64,000 bases of DNA from Saccharomycopsis fibuligera x Saccharomycopsis cf. fibuligera. Lineage: Eukaryota > Ascomycota > Saccharomycetes > Ascoideales > Saccharomycopsidaceae. A program made the translations under genes and the position numbers. Shown here piece after piece: positions 11,145 to 20,791 of this stretch; position 1 is the stretch's first letter; the number at the start of each line of letters is the position of its first letter. Below the pieces are notes generated by a model, which did not search any database, was not told the DNA's origin, and was given only the letters and a program-made list of their open reading frames with translations. The stretch lies in NCBI GenBank assembly GCA_001936135.1, contig CP012817.1:3348001-3412000 (forward strand). The letters run 5' to 3'.

Positions 11145-12225
11145 GGCGATGTATCATGGACCGAGGTTAAGATTTTATATGCTCTTGTGTTGGACGGCTG
11201 GTAATGGCACTGTACCGCGCGATACTTTTAGTGGCTGGTTCTTCTATGTTTTTTTCTCTGCAGATAGCTGTGCTTTTGTTGTTGTTGTTTTTTCTATCTC
11301 TTTATCTCTTTATCTTTTTATCGACTATCGTACTTCCTTGTCTGTCGCTGTGGCGGAATCGTGGATTTGAAATGCTGCAACAATCTTTTGCCTGACTGGC
11401 AGAGTCGTCAGTGCTAGGCTGGGCAGCGCTCGACAAGAAAGACGACTGCGGTGCTTGTGTATGTTTTGAGACAGCGCACCGAGTCCTCGGAGTAATCAGG
11501 TATGCTTCGACTGGAGAGTTTTGTCCTCGACGTGCTGTGGTGGACAGCGAGCGATGCTATGGGGAGCCTCCGGTGAAAAGATTTTCGGTGGAGGTCAAAA
11601 AGATGTCGGAAAAAAACCAGGAAAAGAAAAGGGATGGTAGCGTGTGCGCGCTAAAGTGACTATGCTCTTACCTTATGAGACGGGGGGACAAGAGAACAAA
11701 AGCGAGAGCGCGCTGCGAGTGGAAAAGAGAAAAAGGAAAAAGGAACGAAGCGATGAGCCTTGAGCGCAACGACTCTCAATTTCAGGTCAGTCCGCTACGG
11801 TTCTTGCAAGCTGACTTATGTTCACTTTCCCGGCGGGTGTGGAGTGTCAAGGAACAGAGCGAAAGTCCCCGAGACTTGTAGCGATACTCTTTTTCGCTGT
11901 TTTGCAGTTCCCCAGCGTCGATGGCGGGCGAGCAGTGTGTAACCAGGCAGCTAGACAAGCGGCGAAGTGGCAGCACCCGAGGAAGAGAAGGGAAGGGAAG
12001 GGAAGAGAAGAGAGAAAGAAGCTCGTCAGCGAGGCCAGCACAGGCGCAAGAAGAGCAGAAAGTTACTGGAAAAAGTGCCAAACAAATTCAAAAGAAAGGG
12101 CAGGGAAGAGCCAGAAGTGGAAAGACGGCGGGTGGCGGCGGACAGCAGGGGAAAGTGTGTTACTGAAGCGAGTGAGGAAGTGTCCCGGAACGGCAATGGC
12201 AAGTATAGCATGGAAAGAAAGAAAG

Positions 12226-12280
<55 letters not shown>
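12226..12280. repeat. Poly(A) tract, 55 bp
   Basis: Longest homopolymer in the window: 55 consecutive A on the + strand, preceded by GAAA repeats and followed by GAAAAAGAGACAG repeats. Confidence 0.95.
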
Positions 12281-12288
<8 letters not shown>

Positions 12289-12480
12289 GAGACAGAAAAG
12301 AGACAGAAAAAAGACAGAAAAAAGCAGTTCCAGTTCCAGCTGGGAGAACTGGACGACAATAGCACCCAGCTACAGCTGGCTCTGATTGTGCACAGCTGGA
12401 CACAATGGAAAGAGAGCTCTGGATCTCGCTCGGGAACGGAGGCAGCAATTGACGGGGAAGAAGGGACGAAAAGGGGGACA

Positions 12481-12891
12481 GGGTATAAATAGCACAAGCG
12501 CTGTGCGCAAGGGATGTTCAAGCTGTGCCCCCGGGTGCCGTGGAGGGCCGTCCGGGAGCTTTGGGCTCGAGCCCGAGCTCGAGCTCGAGCTCGGGCTGCC
12601 TACAGAGAAAGTGGGTTTGCGGTTACCTACTTGCTCGTCCAGCAAGTGGCAATGTTTCGAAGATAAAAATAGCGATTGCAAAGTCAAAAGTTTCTGGCCA
12701 CAGGCACCAGGCACCACCCGCAGCAACTTCGCGCGATGGAACGCTCCGTGCACCGCCACATGTCCAGCGGCACTGTGGCACAAATCCGAGCCCCCGGCGC
12801 GTCGGGGCGCCGTGCCCCCGGTGTCAAAGTCGTGCCCCCGGACCAAAAGAAAACGCTGCTGTCCAGCACAAGCGCTGCTGTTGTGCGTGAA
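12481..12891 (+). other. GC-rich island with TATA-like element and palindrome
   Basis: A TATA-like element (gggtataaatagc, 12481-12493) is followed by about 400 bp that are clearly GC-richer than the rest of the window. The decamer gtgcccccgg occurs three times (12525, 12812, 12832), and cacaagcgctg occurs near 12494 and 12868. No frame here looks like protein. A structured non-coding RNA or a GC-rich regulatory block are both possible. I could not match it to SRP RNA, RNase P RNA or a spliceosomal snRNA by their known conserved cores. Confidence 0.4.
12570..12597. repeat. 28 bp perfect palindrome
   Basis: agcccgagctcgag is followed directly by its exact reverse complement, built from GAGCTC/CTCGAG units, with no spacer. 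It can form a cruciform or, in RNA, a GC-rich hairpin. Confidence 0.95.
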
Positions 12892-12962
12892 GCGTGGATG
12901 GTTTAGTGGTAAAATTCAACGTTGCCATCGTTGGGCCCCGGGTTCGATTCCCGGTCTACGCA
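12892..12962 (+). tRNA. tRNA-Gly (anticodon GCC)
   Basis: 71 nt, intronless. The acceptor stem gcgtgga/tctacgc pairs with one G-U. The D arm has A-box ggtttagtggta. The anticodon stem-loop contains gttGCCatc. The T arm has B-box ggttcgattcc, followed by discriminator A. Closely matches the yeast tRNA-Gly(GCC) form. A T-rich run (ttttctttttt) follows and should terminate RNA polymerase III. Confidence 0.97.
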
Positions 12963-13329
12963 GTTTTCTTTTTTGTGCTTGGAAAGCAGACAAACTTGCA
13001 CAAATGTCAAGAGGCAAAACGGGTCTGGATGGTCCCACAAGTTGTTACGCTTTTCCTGCAACAAACTTTAGCCAAAGGCACTACAACGAAAACACTTGAT
13101 TCCTCGAGGGGTGATCGGCCGCTGGCCGTGTACAAAGCTACAGCTACAGGGTGATTGTCTTAGAAATAGATTTATAGGTATAGGCTGCCCTATGTGGACT
13201 GGCTGGCAGGGATACATCGAAAAAGATAATGAGGGAAAAAAAAAAAAAAAAAAAAAAAAACTAAAGGAAAAACAGTGATGACGAGGATATGAAGGTAGTA
13301 ATAGCGCACGTAGCAAAAATAGCAACAAA
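12963..13329. other. Spacer between tRNA-Gly and the AGM1 3' end
   Basis: Includes an A25 tract (13236-13260). Nothing else recognised. Confidence 0.6.
13236..13260. repeat. Poly(A) tract, 25 bp
   Basis: Homopolymer just beyond the AGM1 stop. On the AGM1 coding strand it reads as poly(T). Confidence 0.95.
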
Positions 13330-14937
13330 CTAGGAAAATTCTTTGACAAGCTCAGACACCGCCGAAGATAACTGCTCAACTTCAGACTGGGTCTTTGCCT
13401 CAGCGTAAACTCGAACTGCATCTTCGGTGCCACTAGCCCTGACAAAAGATCTGCCCATACTCACACTCTTTACGGCTGTATCAATTTTGCCCTGCAACCC
13501 TTTTGGCTCAATCAAAGTTCTTTCGGCGTTGGTGGTCTTGAAAATTGTACGGTCCCTAACAACCACTTTCACCAACTTGTTTGGCAAGTCGGTGTATGCA
13601 GAGTTCCAGGTCTCTGGGTCCCATTGCAAGTCTCTCAAAATTATCAAGACAGCGAGTAAATCAGAAATGGCGTCGCCGACGGTTTGATTAATCAACTTGG
13701 TGAAGTAATACAATTTTTTAGCAGCAGGATTATCGCTTGAGCCTTTGGCAACAGCACTAACTTGCTCAAGCAAGTTCTCTGAAAACAACACAGTGCCGTG
13801 CCCGTTCGCCTCAAAATAAATACCAATGTCGTATCTTTGAGCAACATGGTGCAAATGTTTTACCCCGGTTGGGGTACACTCAACTGGAAGTCTTAATTTC
13901 TGTTTCAAGTAGTTGGTAGACGAGCCATTAGCATATGCAGTTTGTACTACCCCAACGGATAACTTGAGACCAGTTTTTTTGACAATACTGACAAAGTATC
14001 TCGCCAACAATGACGATATTTTGTCGCCATCTAACAATTGGAATTTTTTCTCCGCGAGGTTGACATAGTAGAAAACCACTCTGTCTGCATCCCCATCAAA
14101 AGACGCATACAACTTATCAGGAACAGCTTCGGTGGCAATACCATTTGGCAATTTTTGGTTTGTTTTTACAAAGTCAGCACCGCAGTTAAAATTTAATGAA
14201 TCTGGATGGGTGTAGTCGTTGTTCACCACTTTGTAGGAATCTACTTTATCTTTCAAATATTCATCAAATAAAGTTTGAACTTTTGGACCACCAATGCCAT
14301 TAGCGGCGTCAATAGTAATATCAATGCTAGAGGAGTTAACGTCTTTCTTTGTCAATTCGTGAAGTTCATGGAATGCTCTGGAAGTGTTTTCATAGTAACT
14401 GGATTCGACTTTGGGCTCGTTCGTATTGAAGTTGCGTACCAAGAAATGTAATTGAGGGGTAGTCAATAATCCAAATTGTTTCACGTTAGCATCTAATGAT
14501 TTCAACCCATCGAGCACCGCATTCTCCAAAGCTGGACCAGAATCTCTAGAATCTCTAGCAATAATCACATTAGCAGGCACTTTCAAATCGATTTTCAAAT
14601 TATCTCTCAATTCTCTGACTTCTTTAGCCAAAAGTTCCGGAGTAGCGGCGTTAGCCAACGTAGTGGCATATTTTTCCCAGTACTGCTCCAACATTTCTCC
14701 CATTGGATCCACTAACTTAACCCCGTTATCTTGTGGTGGGTTATGGGAAGCCGTGATCATAATACCAATGGTCTTGCCGCCAAGATACTTTGATCTCAAA
14801 GCAGCAAGGATCCCCGTGGTGAACATTACCGAATCCAAGATATTGGCCTTCATACGGAATCCAGCTGTACCATACTGAAAAGCTTTAATATCTTCTGGCT
14901 TTTTGTGAGTTTGCGCAAGCTGTACTATTTTGTCCAT
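13330..14937 (-). CDS. AGM1: Phosphoacetylglucosamine mutase
   Basis: Converts GlcNAc-6-phosphate to GlcNAc-1-phosphate, the step before UDP-GlcNAc, which feeds chitin, N-glycans and GPI anchors; acts in the cytosol. The frame stays open upstream to 15105, but I choose the ATG at 14935-14937. From there the protein is 535 residues (about the family length) and starts MDKIVQLAQTHKKPEDIKAF. The phosphoserine loop TASHNPPQDNG then places the catalytic Ser at residue 64, close to its position in other fungal Agm1 proteins. The metal-binding loop DGDADRVVFYY and the C-terminal phosphate-binding segment VRASGTEDAVRVYAE are present. The extra upstream residues have no family similarity. Identification is secure. 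Confidence 0.96.
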   Translation of the reverse strand: MDKIVQLAQTHKKPEDIKAFQYGTAGFRMKANILDSVMFTTGILAALRSKYLGGKTIGIMITASHNPPQDNGVKLVDPMGEMLEQYWEKYATTLANAATPELLAKEVRELRDNLKIDLKVPANVIIARDSRDSGPALENAVLDGLKSLDANVKQFGLLTTPQLHFLVRNFNTNEPKVESSYYENTSRAFHELHELTKKDVNSSSIDITIDAANGIGGPKVQTLFDEYLKDKVDSYKVVNNDYTHPDSLNFNCGADFVKTNQKLPNGIATEAVPDKLYASFDGDADRVVFYYVNLAEKKFQLLDGDKISSLLARYFVSIVKKTGLKLSVGVVQTAYANGSSTNYLKQKLRLPVECTPTGVKHLHHVAQRYDIGIYFEANGHGTVLFSENLLEQVSAVAKGSSDNPAAKKLYYFTKLINQTVGDAISDLLAVLIILRDLQWDPETWNSAYTDLPNKLVKVVVRDRTIFKTTNAERTLIEPKGLQGKIDTAVKSVSMGRSFVRASGTEDAVRVYAEAKTQSEVEQLSSAVSELVKEFS

Positions 14938-15196
14938 TGTGATGATGTTTTGTGTTAATAATGATGATACGTGTTCGAATCTTATGCTGGCGGCTATTGC
15001 AGTGAAAATGGAATTATGTGATTTGGTACCCCCAGATATTTTATTGAATTCAATATGTTTTATAATGCTATTAAAACAGGTTGTACAAATATTGATGATA
15101 AACAAAGATTCACAGAAGGGGCACCTCTAAATCCGTATTTATATGTTACCGTGATTCCGTGAATCCTCAGTCTACTTTTTTTTCTGTGTTGTACTC

Positions 15197-15228
<32 letters not shown>

Positions 15229-15788
15229 CTTATATTAGGGCCCACCGCCTCGCTTAAACCGCTGCAGCCCATCCGAGCGAGTTTGAAACAGGCTGTCGAG
15301 AGCTTCATTTCCTGGGAAATCCCAACAATTCTGGCCCGGCTTAGCCTGGATTTGATGGTGTCAGTTAATAATGCAGTACTATTCTTATTTTGTTTCGTTT
15401 CACTAACGTATTCTATCATTCCATGATTTTTGGTACTGATATTTATGCCTTTACATCCATATCTACATCTAAGAGTTTTCCGCCTAAGTAAACGGTACCG
15501 TTGCATCCTTCTATTTATAGATTATATTACAAAGGATTTTCGAAAAGGAGTTGGTGTAACTTAGAATAGCATTGGGTGGCACCAAAGTTTTATAAAGGAA
15601 ATGCAGTGGAAACGCAATGGAAACGAATTGAAAATAAAGTATGATATTAAGTGTTGAATAAAATTTCTTTCTAGTAACTTACCAAAATTCTCCCAATACA
15701 ACTTCATATTTCCTATTATATCACTTTCATAGTCTATAGACAAGGCCCATAACTAACTAAAAAACAAAACTGACAAACTAAAAAACAA
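14938..15788. other. Spacer between AGM1 and CCC2
   Basis: AGM1 promoter and CCC2 3' side. Contains a T29 tract (15200-15228) and a GC-richer patch around 15240-15350. No gene recognised. Confidence 0.6.
15200..15228. repeat. Poly(T) tract, 29 bp
   Basis: Homopolymer about 260 bp upstream of the chosen AGM1 start, in a position typical of a poly(dA:dT) promoter element. Confidence 0.95.
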
Positions 15789-18700
15789 TCATACTTTTGG
15801 AGGCTCCCACTTATTTAACCGTAAAGAGCTAGTCACCACACAAACACTACTCATGCTCATTGCCCCAGCCGCAAGCAATGGATTAACCACGCCACAAATA
15901 GCCATTGGGATCATTAACACATTATAGACACTAGCAAGAATAAAATTCATCTTTATGGTACGGAACGTTTTTTCACTTAAATCAATGGCAAGTAAAAGGT
16001 TTTTCAAATTTGAATCAAGCAAAATAATGTTTGCTGCTGATGCAGCAATATCCGTAGAATCATTAAATGATACACCCACATCAGCACTGCTAATAGCGGC
16101 TGCATCATTGATGCCATCACCAATAAACAACACTTTCTTTTTATAGTTGTTGCTGCTGCTTGCTAAGGATTCCTTGATATTGTTGACAAGAGTTTCTTTA
16201 CCTTCAGGAGACACTTCCGCAAAGATTTGCGATAATGGGATATTTAATTTTTTACCTATTTTTTTGGATATTTGGAAATTGTCCCCAGTAACCATCAAGC
16301 TGTCAATTTGCTTTTCACGTAGTTTAGAAACAACTTGCACAGCGTCGGGTTTAAGTTGGTCTGATAAAACGAAGTTACCCATGTACACATCATTGATTGA
16401 GATGTGAATCACAGTACCAATAGTATCTTCACTATCGTAGTCATTACCTGCGCTAGTGGCCTCTTTACTTTTGTTAATGATATCTTCTCCAATAAACTTC
16501 GCATTACCAATCTTCATTTGCAATAATTTGCCATTAACCAGAAAAGTTCCTTCGATACCTTTGCTAATAACATTATTTACACCAACAATCTGAAAACTGT
16601 TTTGCAACTTATCAACATTATTAGCCATTTTATTATGAACAACTCTCATAATTGCTCTGCTAATAGGATGATCACTATTTTTTTCAAGGCATGATACCAA
16701 ATACCAGAACAGCAACTTGTCAATTTCAAATTGTTCTTGTGCTTTTTCAAAGAGAATGTTCAACTCATTTAACATCAAATGACCAGTAGTCAAGGTGTTC
16801 GTCTTGTCAAATAAAACCAGACTAACCTTAGTCAAAGTTTCAAACACATCACCACCTTTGATTAATATACCATTTTTGGCCCCAATTCCCGTACCTACCA
16901 TAATTGCAGTTGGCGCAGCTAATCCCAAAGCACATGGGCAGGCAATAACCACAACGCTAATGGCAATTTTGAGACAATTGAAAAACACTCCATTGTTTTT
17001 GTTCTTTATGAAAATTGATGGATACAATACATTTTCTTCACTCATTAAGTTACATTTAATAATGATGAACCACATAAAGAATGTGAAGATAGATAACATA
17101 ATAATTAATGGTACAAAACGAGAGGCAACATAATCGCTATATTTTTGAATTGGAGCTTTTTTGAACTGAGCATTCTTCACTAGCGAAATGATTTTGGATA
17201 ATTGTGTTTGTTGACCAATTCTGGTGACTTGGAGATAAAGCGTATTGGATAAATTGATTGAGCCCCCAATGACTTCAGATCCCCGAGATTTCATAATTGG
17301 CAATGATTCACCAGTCAATAAAGCTTCATTCACTTCACTTTCCCCGAAAACTACCACTCCGTCACTAGGAATTTTGGCACCTGGTTTCACAATAACAACA
17401 TCGTCAAGCTGAATCAAATCTACCGGTATGCTCTCCGTTGGAAAATCACTAGCAGTGAAGTCCAGCTCTTTTATATTTGTAGCCGCTTGATCAATAAATT
17501 GACTGCTGTCTTTGACAATTTCACACTTGTTTGGAATTAATTTCATCAACTCTGATAATGAAGAAGTGGTTTGTCCCTTAGCTTTAGACTCTAACCATTT
17601 ACCTAAGCAAATGAAAATAAACAACATCAGCGCGGTATCAAATAAAACAATAGGACGACGAGTATCCGCAAGGAGCATTGAGACAACCATTGAATAAACC
17701 GAAAACAAGTATGACACTGTCGTTGACGTTACCACCAACACATCCATTGTTGCTGAGCCATGTCTAAGAGACTTGAAAGCTGATAAGTAAAATGATTTTC
17801 CGACATTATATTGCAAAAAAGAACTCAATATTAAACACAATACATCTTTCAAATAAAGTCCCGGAATAATTTGTAATGGATATTTTGACATTAAACTATC
17901 CGAAATAAAATGACACATGAAGAATACTGGAAGACCACAAATTATCGATTTGAAAAATGCTCGTCTCCAAAATTTGATTTCTTTGAATTTAGACAACATT
18001 TTTAATTGGGAATTGTTAATATCGTAGTTAGCATTCAAAATTAATAAATCAAGGTTAAGTTTCTCGCTAATGAAGTTATACAAATCTCTGATACCAACGA
18101 GAGAAACATTATAAGATACTGTAATAGTTTTTTTTGTATCATCTACCGACACAGAAGAAATACCGTTTGCAAATCTGCTCTTCACAATCAGCGCAATTTC
18201 TTGCGAGGTTTGGATTGGAGTGCCGTGATACTTCAAATTTACTTTCTCAATTATTGCTTTACCTAAAGGAGCTCCAACCCTTTTTTGTAACTTTGATTTT
18301 TCGTTTTCCAATTTTTCTGAGCTCACCACACTAGCGTCAAATCCACAATCCTCTACTGCATTCTTAATTTCTTCGGGGCTGACTTTGTCATTATGTTTTA
18401 CAATAGCTTCCTCAGTCATTAAAGATACATTCGCGTCAGTGACATTGTTTAAATTGGTTAAAGCACCATTTACTGACTCAACACAAGCAGAGCAAGTCAT
18501 ACCTTGTACTGAAATTTTAGTAACGTATTCGCCATCGCTGCCACTGCCAGCGGTAGTGACATTGCCATCAACATTGATATTTGACTCAACAAGTTCGGAC
18601 TCAAACCCACAGTCATCAACTTTGCCAACAATGTCATTAGGAAAAGTTTCCTTAGTATGTACCACGTTAGCTTCTTCGGTCAATAAAGAAACTTCCACGG

Positions 18701-19259
18701 ATTTAACGCCAGGTAGGTGCTTTACTGCCTCAGTAACAGACTCCACACAAGCAGAACAAGTCATGCCATGAACAGCCAATTTTGTAGAATAGCATTTTCC
18801 AATGTCATTACCAGGAGACACCAAAGTGTCATTGCTACTGCTTCCGGTGCTGCTAGTATTGTTGCTTTCAAAGCATGTTGTCTGTTCCACAGAGGCATCG
18901 AACCCTATATCGTCAATTGACTCTTTCAAAAATTCTGGCGTCACTTTGGTTGAGTGAGTAACGACTGTCTGGCCAGTCAATAACGACACTTCCACCGTAT
19001 CCACACCTTCTATTGAAGTCAATTTGTCTTCCACAGAGCCTGTGCAAGCAGAACATGTCATCCCTTCTATTTGTAGATTGGTGGTGACATTGCCGCCATG
19101 AGCACTATTGTTTGATGTTCCTTTTAAATCCTGGTATCTTAAGGTAGAGATGGATCCGGATGCTGGAGTATTCACCAAAGGTATTTGAGAATATTGCAAA
19201 TCATCTTTGGGTTTTTTCTCAAAAATTGGGAGAAGGCTCTTCTTGAGCTTATTCATCAT
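15789..19259 (-). CDS. CCC2: Copper-transporting P1B-type ATPase
   Basis: 1156 residues. Pumps Cu(I) into the late Golgi to load secretory copper enzymes such as multicopper ferroxidases. Three N-terminal heavy-metal domains each carry GMTCSAC (Cys 69/72, 168/171, 256/259). A fourth fold-like segment at about 330-420 has no CxxC. The membrane part has the copper channel motif CPC at 774-776. TGES is at 649-652, the P1B HP motif is in SDHPISRAI, TGDN is present, and the hinge is GDGIND at 1047-1052. Two departures stand out. The phosphorylation loop reads DKTNTLT (Asp818, Asn821) instead of the near-universal DKTGTLT. The hinge continues AAA instead of the usual SPAL. The frame is intact with no stops, so the gene looks functional. 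Two adjacent ATGs start the protein (MMNKLKK). Confidence 0.95.
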   Translation of the reverse strand: MMNKLKKSLLPIFEKKPKDDLQYSQIPLVNTPASGSISTLRYQDLKGTSNNSAHGGNVTTNLQIEGMTCSACTGSVEDKLTSIEGVDTVEVSLLTGQTVVTHSTKVTPEFLKESIDDIGFDASVEQTTCFESNNTSSTGSSSNDTLVSPGNDIGKCYSTKLAVHGMTCSACVESVTEAVKHLPGVKSVEVSLLTEEANVVHTKETFPNDIVGKVDDCGFESELVESNINVDGNVTTAGSGSDGEYVTKISVQGMTCSACVESVNGALTNLNNVTDANVSLMTEEAIVKHNDKVSPEEIKNAVEDCGFDASVVSSEKLENEKSKLQKRVGAPLGKAIIEKVNLKYHGTPIQTSQEIALIVKSRFANGISSVSVDDTKKTITVSYNVSLVGIRDLYNFISEKLNLDLLILNANYDINNSQLKMLSKFKEIKFWRRAFFKSIICGLPVFFMCHFISDSLMSKYPLQIIPGLYLKDVLCLILSSFLQYNVGKSFYLSAFKSLRHGSATMDVLVVTSTTVSYLFSVYSMVVSMLLADTRRPIVLFDTALMLFIFICLGKWLESKAKGQTTSSLSELMKLIPNKCEIVKDSSQFIDQAATNIKELDFTASDFPTESIPVDLIQLDDVVIVKPGAKIPSDGVVVFGESEVNEALLTGESLPIMKSRGSEVIGGSINLSNTLYLQVTRIGQQTQLSKIISLVKNAQFKKAPIQKYSDYVASRFVPLIIMLSIFTFFMWFIIIKCNLMSEENVLYPSIFIKNKNNGVFFNCLKIAISVVVIACPCALGLAAPTAIMVGTGIGAKNGILIKGGDVFETLTKVSLVLFDKTNTLTTGHLMLNELNILFEKAQEQFEIDKLLFWYLVSCLEKNSDHPISRAIMRVVHNKMANNVDKLQNSFQIVGVNNVISKGIEGTFLVNGKLLQMKIGNAKFIGEDIINKSKEATSAGNDYDSEDTIGTVIHISINDVYMGNFVLSDQLKPDAVQVVSKLREKQIDSLMVTGDNFQISKKIGKKLNIPLSQIFAEVSPEGKETLVNNIKESLASSSNNYKKKVLFIGDGINDAAAISSADVGVSFNDSTDIAASAANIILLDSNLKNLLLAIDLSEKTFRTIKMNFILASVYNVLMIPMAICGVVNPLLAAGAMSMSSVCVVTSSLRLNKWEPPKV

Positions 19260-20614
19260 GGATATTGATAATGATATTAGTATTGGTATTGATGGGATAG
19301 GGTGTGGGTATAAATAAGTATTGGATAGCCGTTTATTTGTAAGCTATTCCGATGAAGCCGTTTTTACTATCGTTTGTTATATGGACAATCAAGCTGAATA
19401 CGCTAGCCAACAATAGCAACTAGAGAATCGAAATATAACAAAGCCTTTCGAAGCGAGGATTAACAAAAAAAATATAGAACAATATGTGAGTAAATAATAG
19501 AATATAACTCAACTTTCACCTCTTACAAATTTCCTTGAGAAGTATTCTTTTTTTTTTTTTTTTTTTTTTACTTTTTTTCTCCAAGAGTGGCACCCCGTTG
19601 CCACATGAATGGGCGTCTGCGTGCGTTAAGGCCGTGGAGATGAAAAAGATAGTCGCAATGCGGTTAAAATCCCGAACAATTTTCAATCCGTCCAGTGCAA
19701 CCCAGTATTGGGACCCCCGGTATCTATTTTACTGTTTCTTTTTATTGATGCGGTTTTGGTTTTCATTTCATTTTCAACTAATTTTTACAAAATCTTTTTT
19801 TTTTCTTCCCCATTCTGCTTTAAATAATCCAAGAACACTGGCCGATTATTCTTGGCGCCGTCTATGCCTATCTCGTCAAGTTTCGAATCAGAATTGGCAT
19901 CAATTAGTGAGTGTTGTATGTCTACTTTTTTTTTGTTTTAAAGAGCCTCTTGCATTTCTTTCTTGCAATATTAGTCATTGATTAGTCATTGATATTGTTG
20001 ATGACCGGTGTCAAGAAGACATAAATGTAGTATCATGATTGTACCATTCGTTTCAAATACAATTTTGCAATCCGGCAACTCAAAATTAAGAAAAAAATAA
20101 AAAAAAAATAAAAAAAAAATAAACAAATTCCAAGGATATTTGTTCTTTCACACACAATATCAATTTATTTACATATAGTTCAGTTAGGTGAATTAACAGA
20201 GTGGGTTATTGTATAATTTTAAAGAGCAAATGCGCAAAAGTAACGGATCCATACTTTGCTTTAAAAATACATTGTATTAAACAATAGTTCAACGTTGATG
20301 GTAGTTCTCGACCAATCTTATACGTGTGTTTCTGGTCAAACGTCATATTGGAATTTTTTCGGAACTGCGAAGGATATTCAAGATTATGGTTTTCGAATTG
20401 AAGTTCATATTATACAGTATGCGAGAGCACTTTTTCTAAATTTTTAGGTGGCTGTCGATGTAGATTAACCCTCTGGTATCACTGAATGGAAGAGTGAGGC
20501 TGTTACAGCACAGTCCATCATTTATATGTAAGGGCGGTGTAAGGGTGTGCTACCAAAAGTTCTAAAATAGTTTTATAGTACTTAACATATTTTTAATTAC
20601 TACAATCACGTGAA
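19260..20614. other. Spacer between CCC2 and tRNA-Gly
   Basis: CCC2 promoter region (TATA-like tataaataag near 19309 on the + strand text) and a T22 tract (19548-19569). An A-rich stretch of aaaaaaaat repeats lies around 20093-20121. No gene recognised. Confidence 0.6.
19548..19569. repeat. Poly(T) tract, 22 bp
   Basis: Homopolymer about 290 bp upstream of the CCC2 start. Confidence 0.95.
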
Positions 20615-20685
20615 GCGTGGATGGTTTAGTGGTAAAATTCAACGTTGCCATCGTTGGGCCCCGGGTTCGATTCCCGGTCTACGCA
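20615..20685 (+). tRNA. tRNA-Gly (anticodon GCC), second copy
   Basis: All 71 bases are identical to the copy at 12892-12962: same acceptor stem, A box, GCC anticodon, B box and discriminator A. It is followed by a T-rich terminator (tttctttttttt). The flanks differ from the first copy except for a few bases just upstream (cgtgaa), so this is a dispersed gene copy and not a recent large duplication. Confidence 0.97.
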
Positions 20686-20791
20686 TTTCTTTTTTTTCAC
20701 GGTTCTTTTGCCAATTCGTTTTACTTAGATATTTCATTTTTAGCTAAAACAACTTATTGGCCAATATTTTACGCTATGTGCCTTTCATATT

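Larger units (their letters stand above)
11145..12891. other. Spacer with GA-rich and GC-rich parts
   Basis: Promoter side of the low-complexity gene plus a distinct island. Bases about 11650-12340 are purine-rich on the + strand and end in an A55 tract. Bases about 12480-12890 are strongly GC-rich. Overlapping frames through the A-tract encode only polylysine or polyphenylalanine artefacts, so I reject them as genes. Confidence 0.6.

Noticed and set aside
11818-12521. Several overlapping frames with polylysine or polyphenylalanine
   Set aside because: Created by the A55 tract; composition is not protein-like and frames overlap on both strands.
14938-15105. 56-residue upstream extension of AGM1
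   Set aside because: No similarity to the family; the downstream ATG places the catalytic Ser at the usual position.
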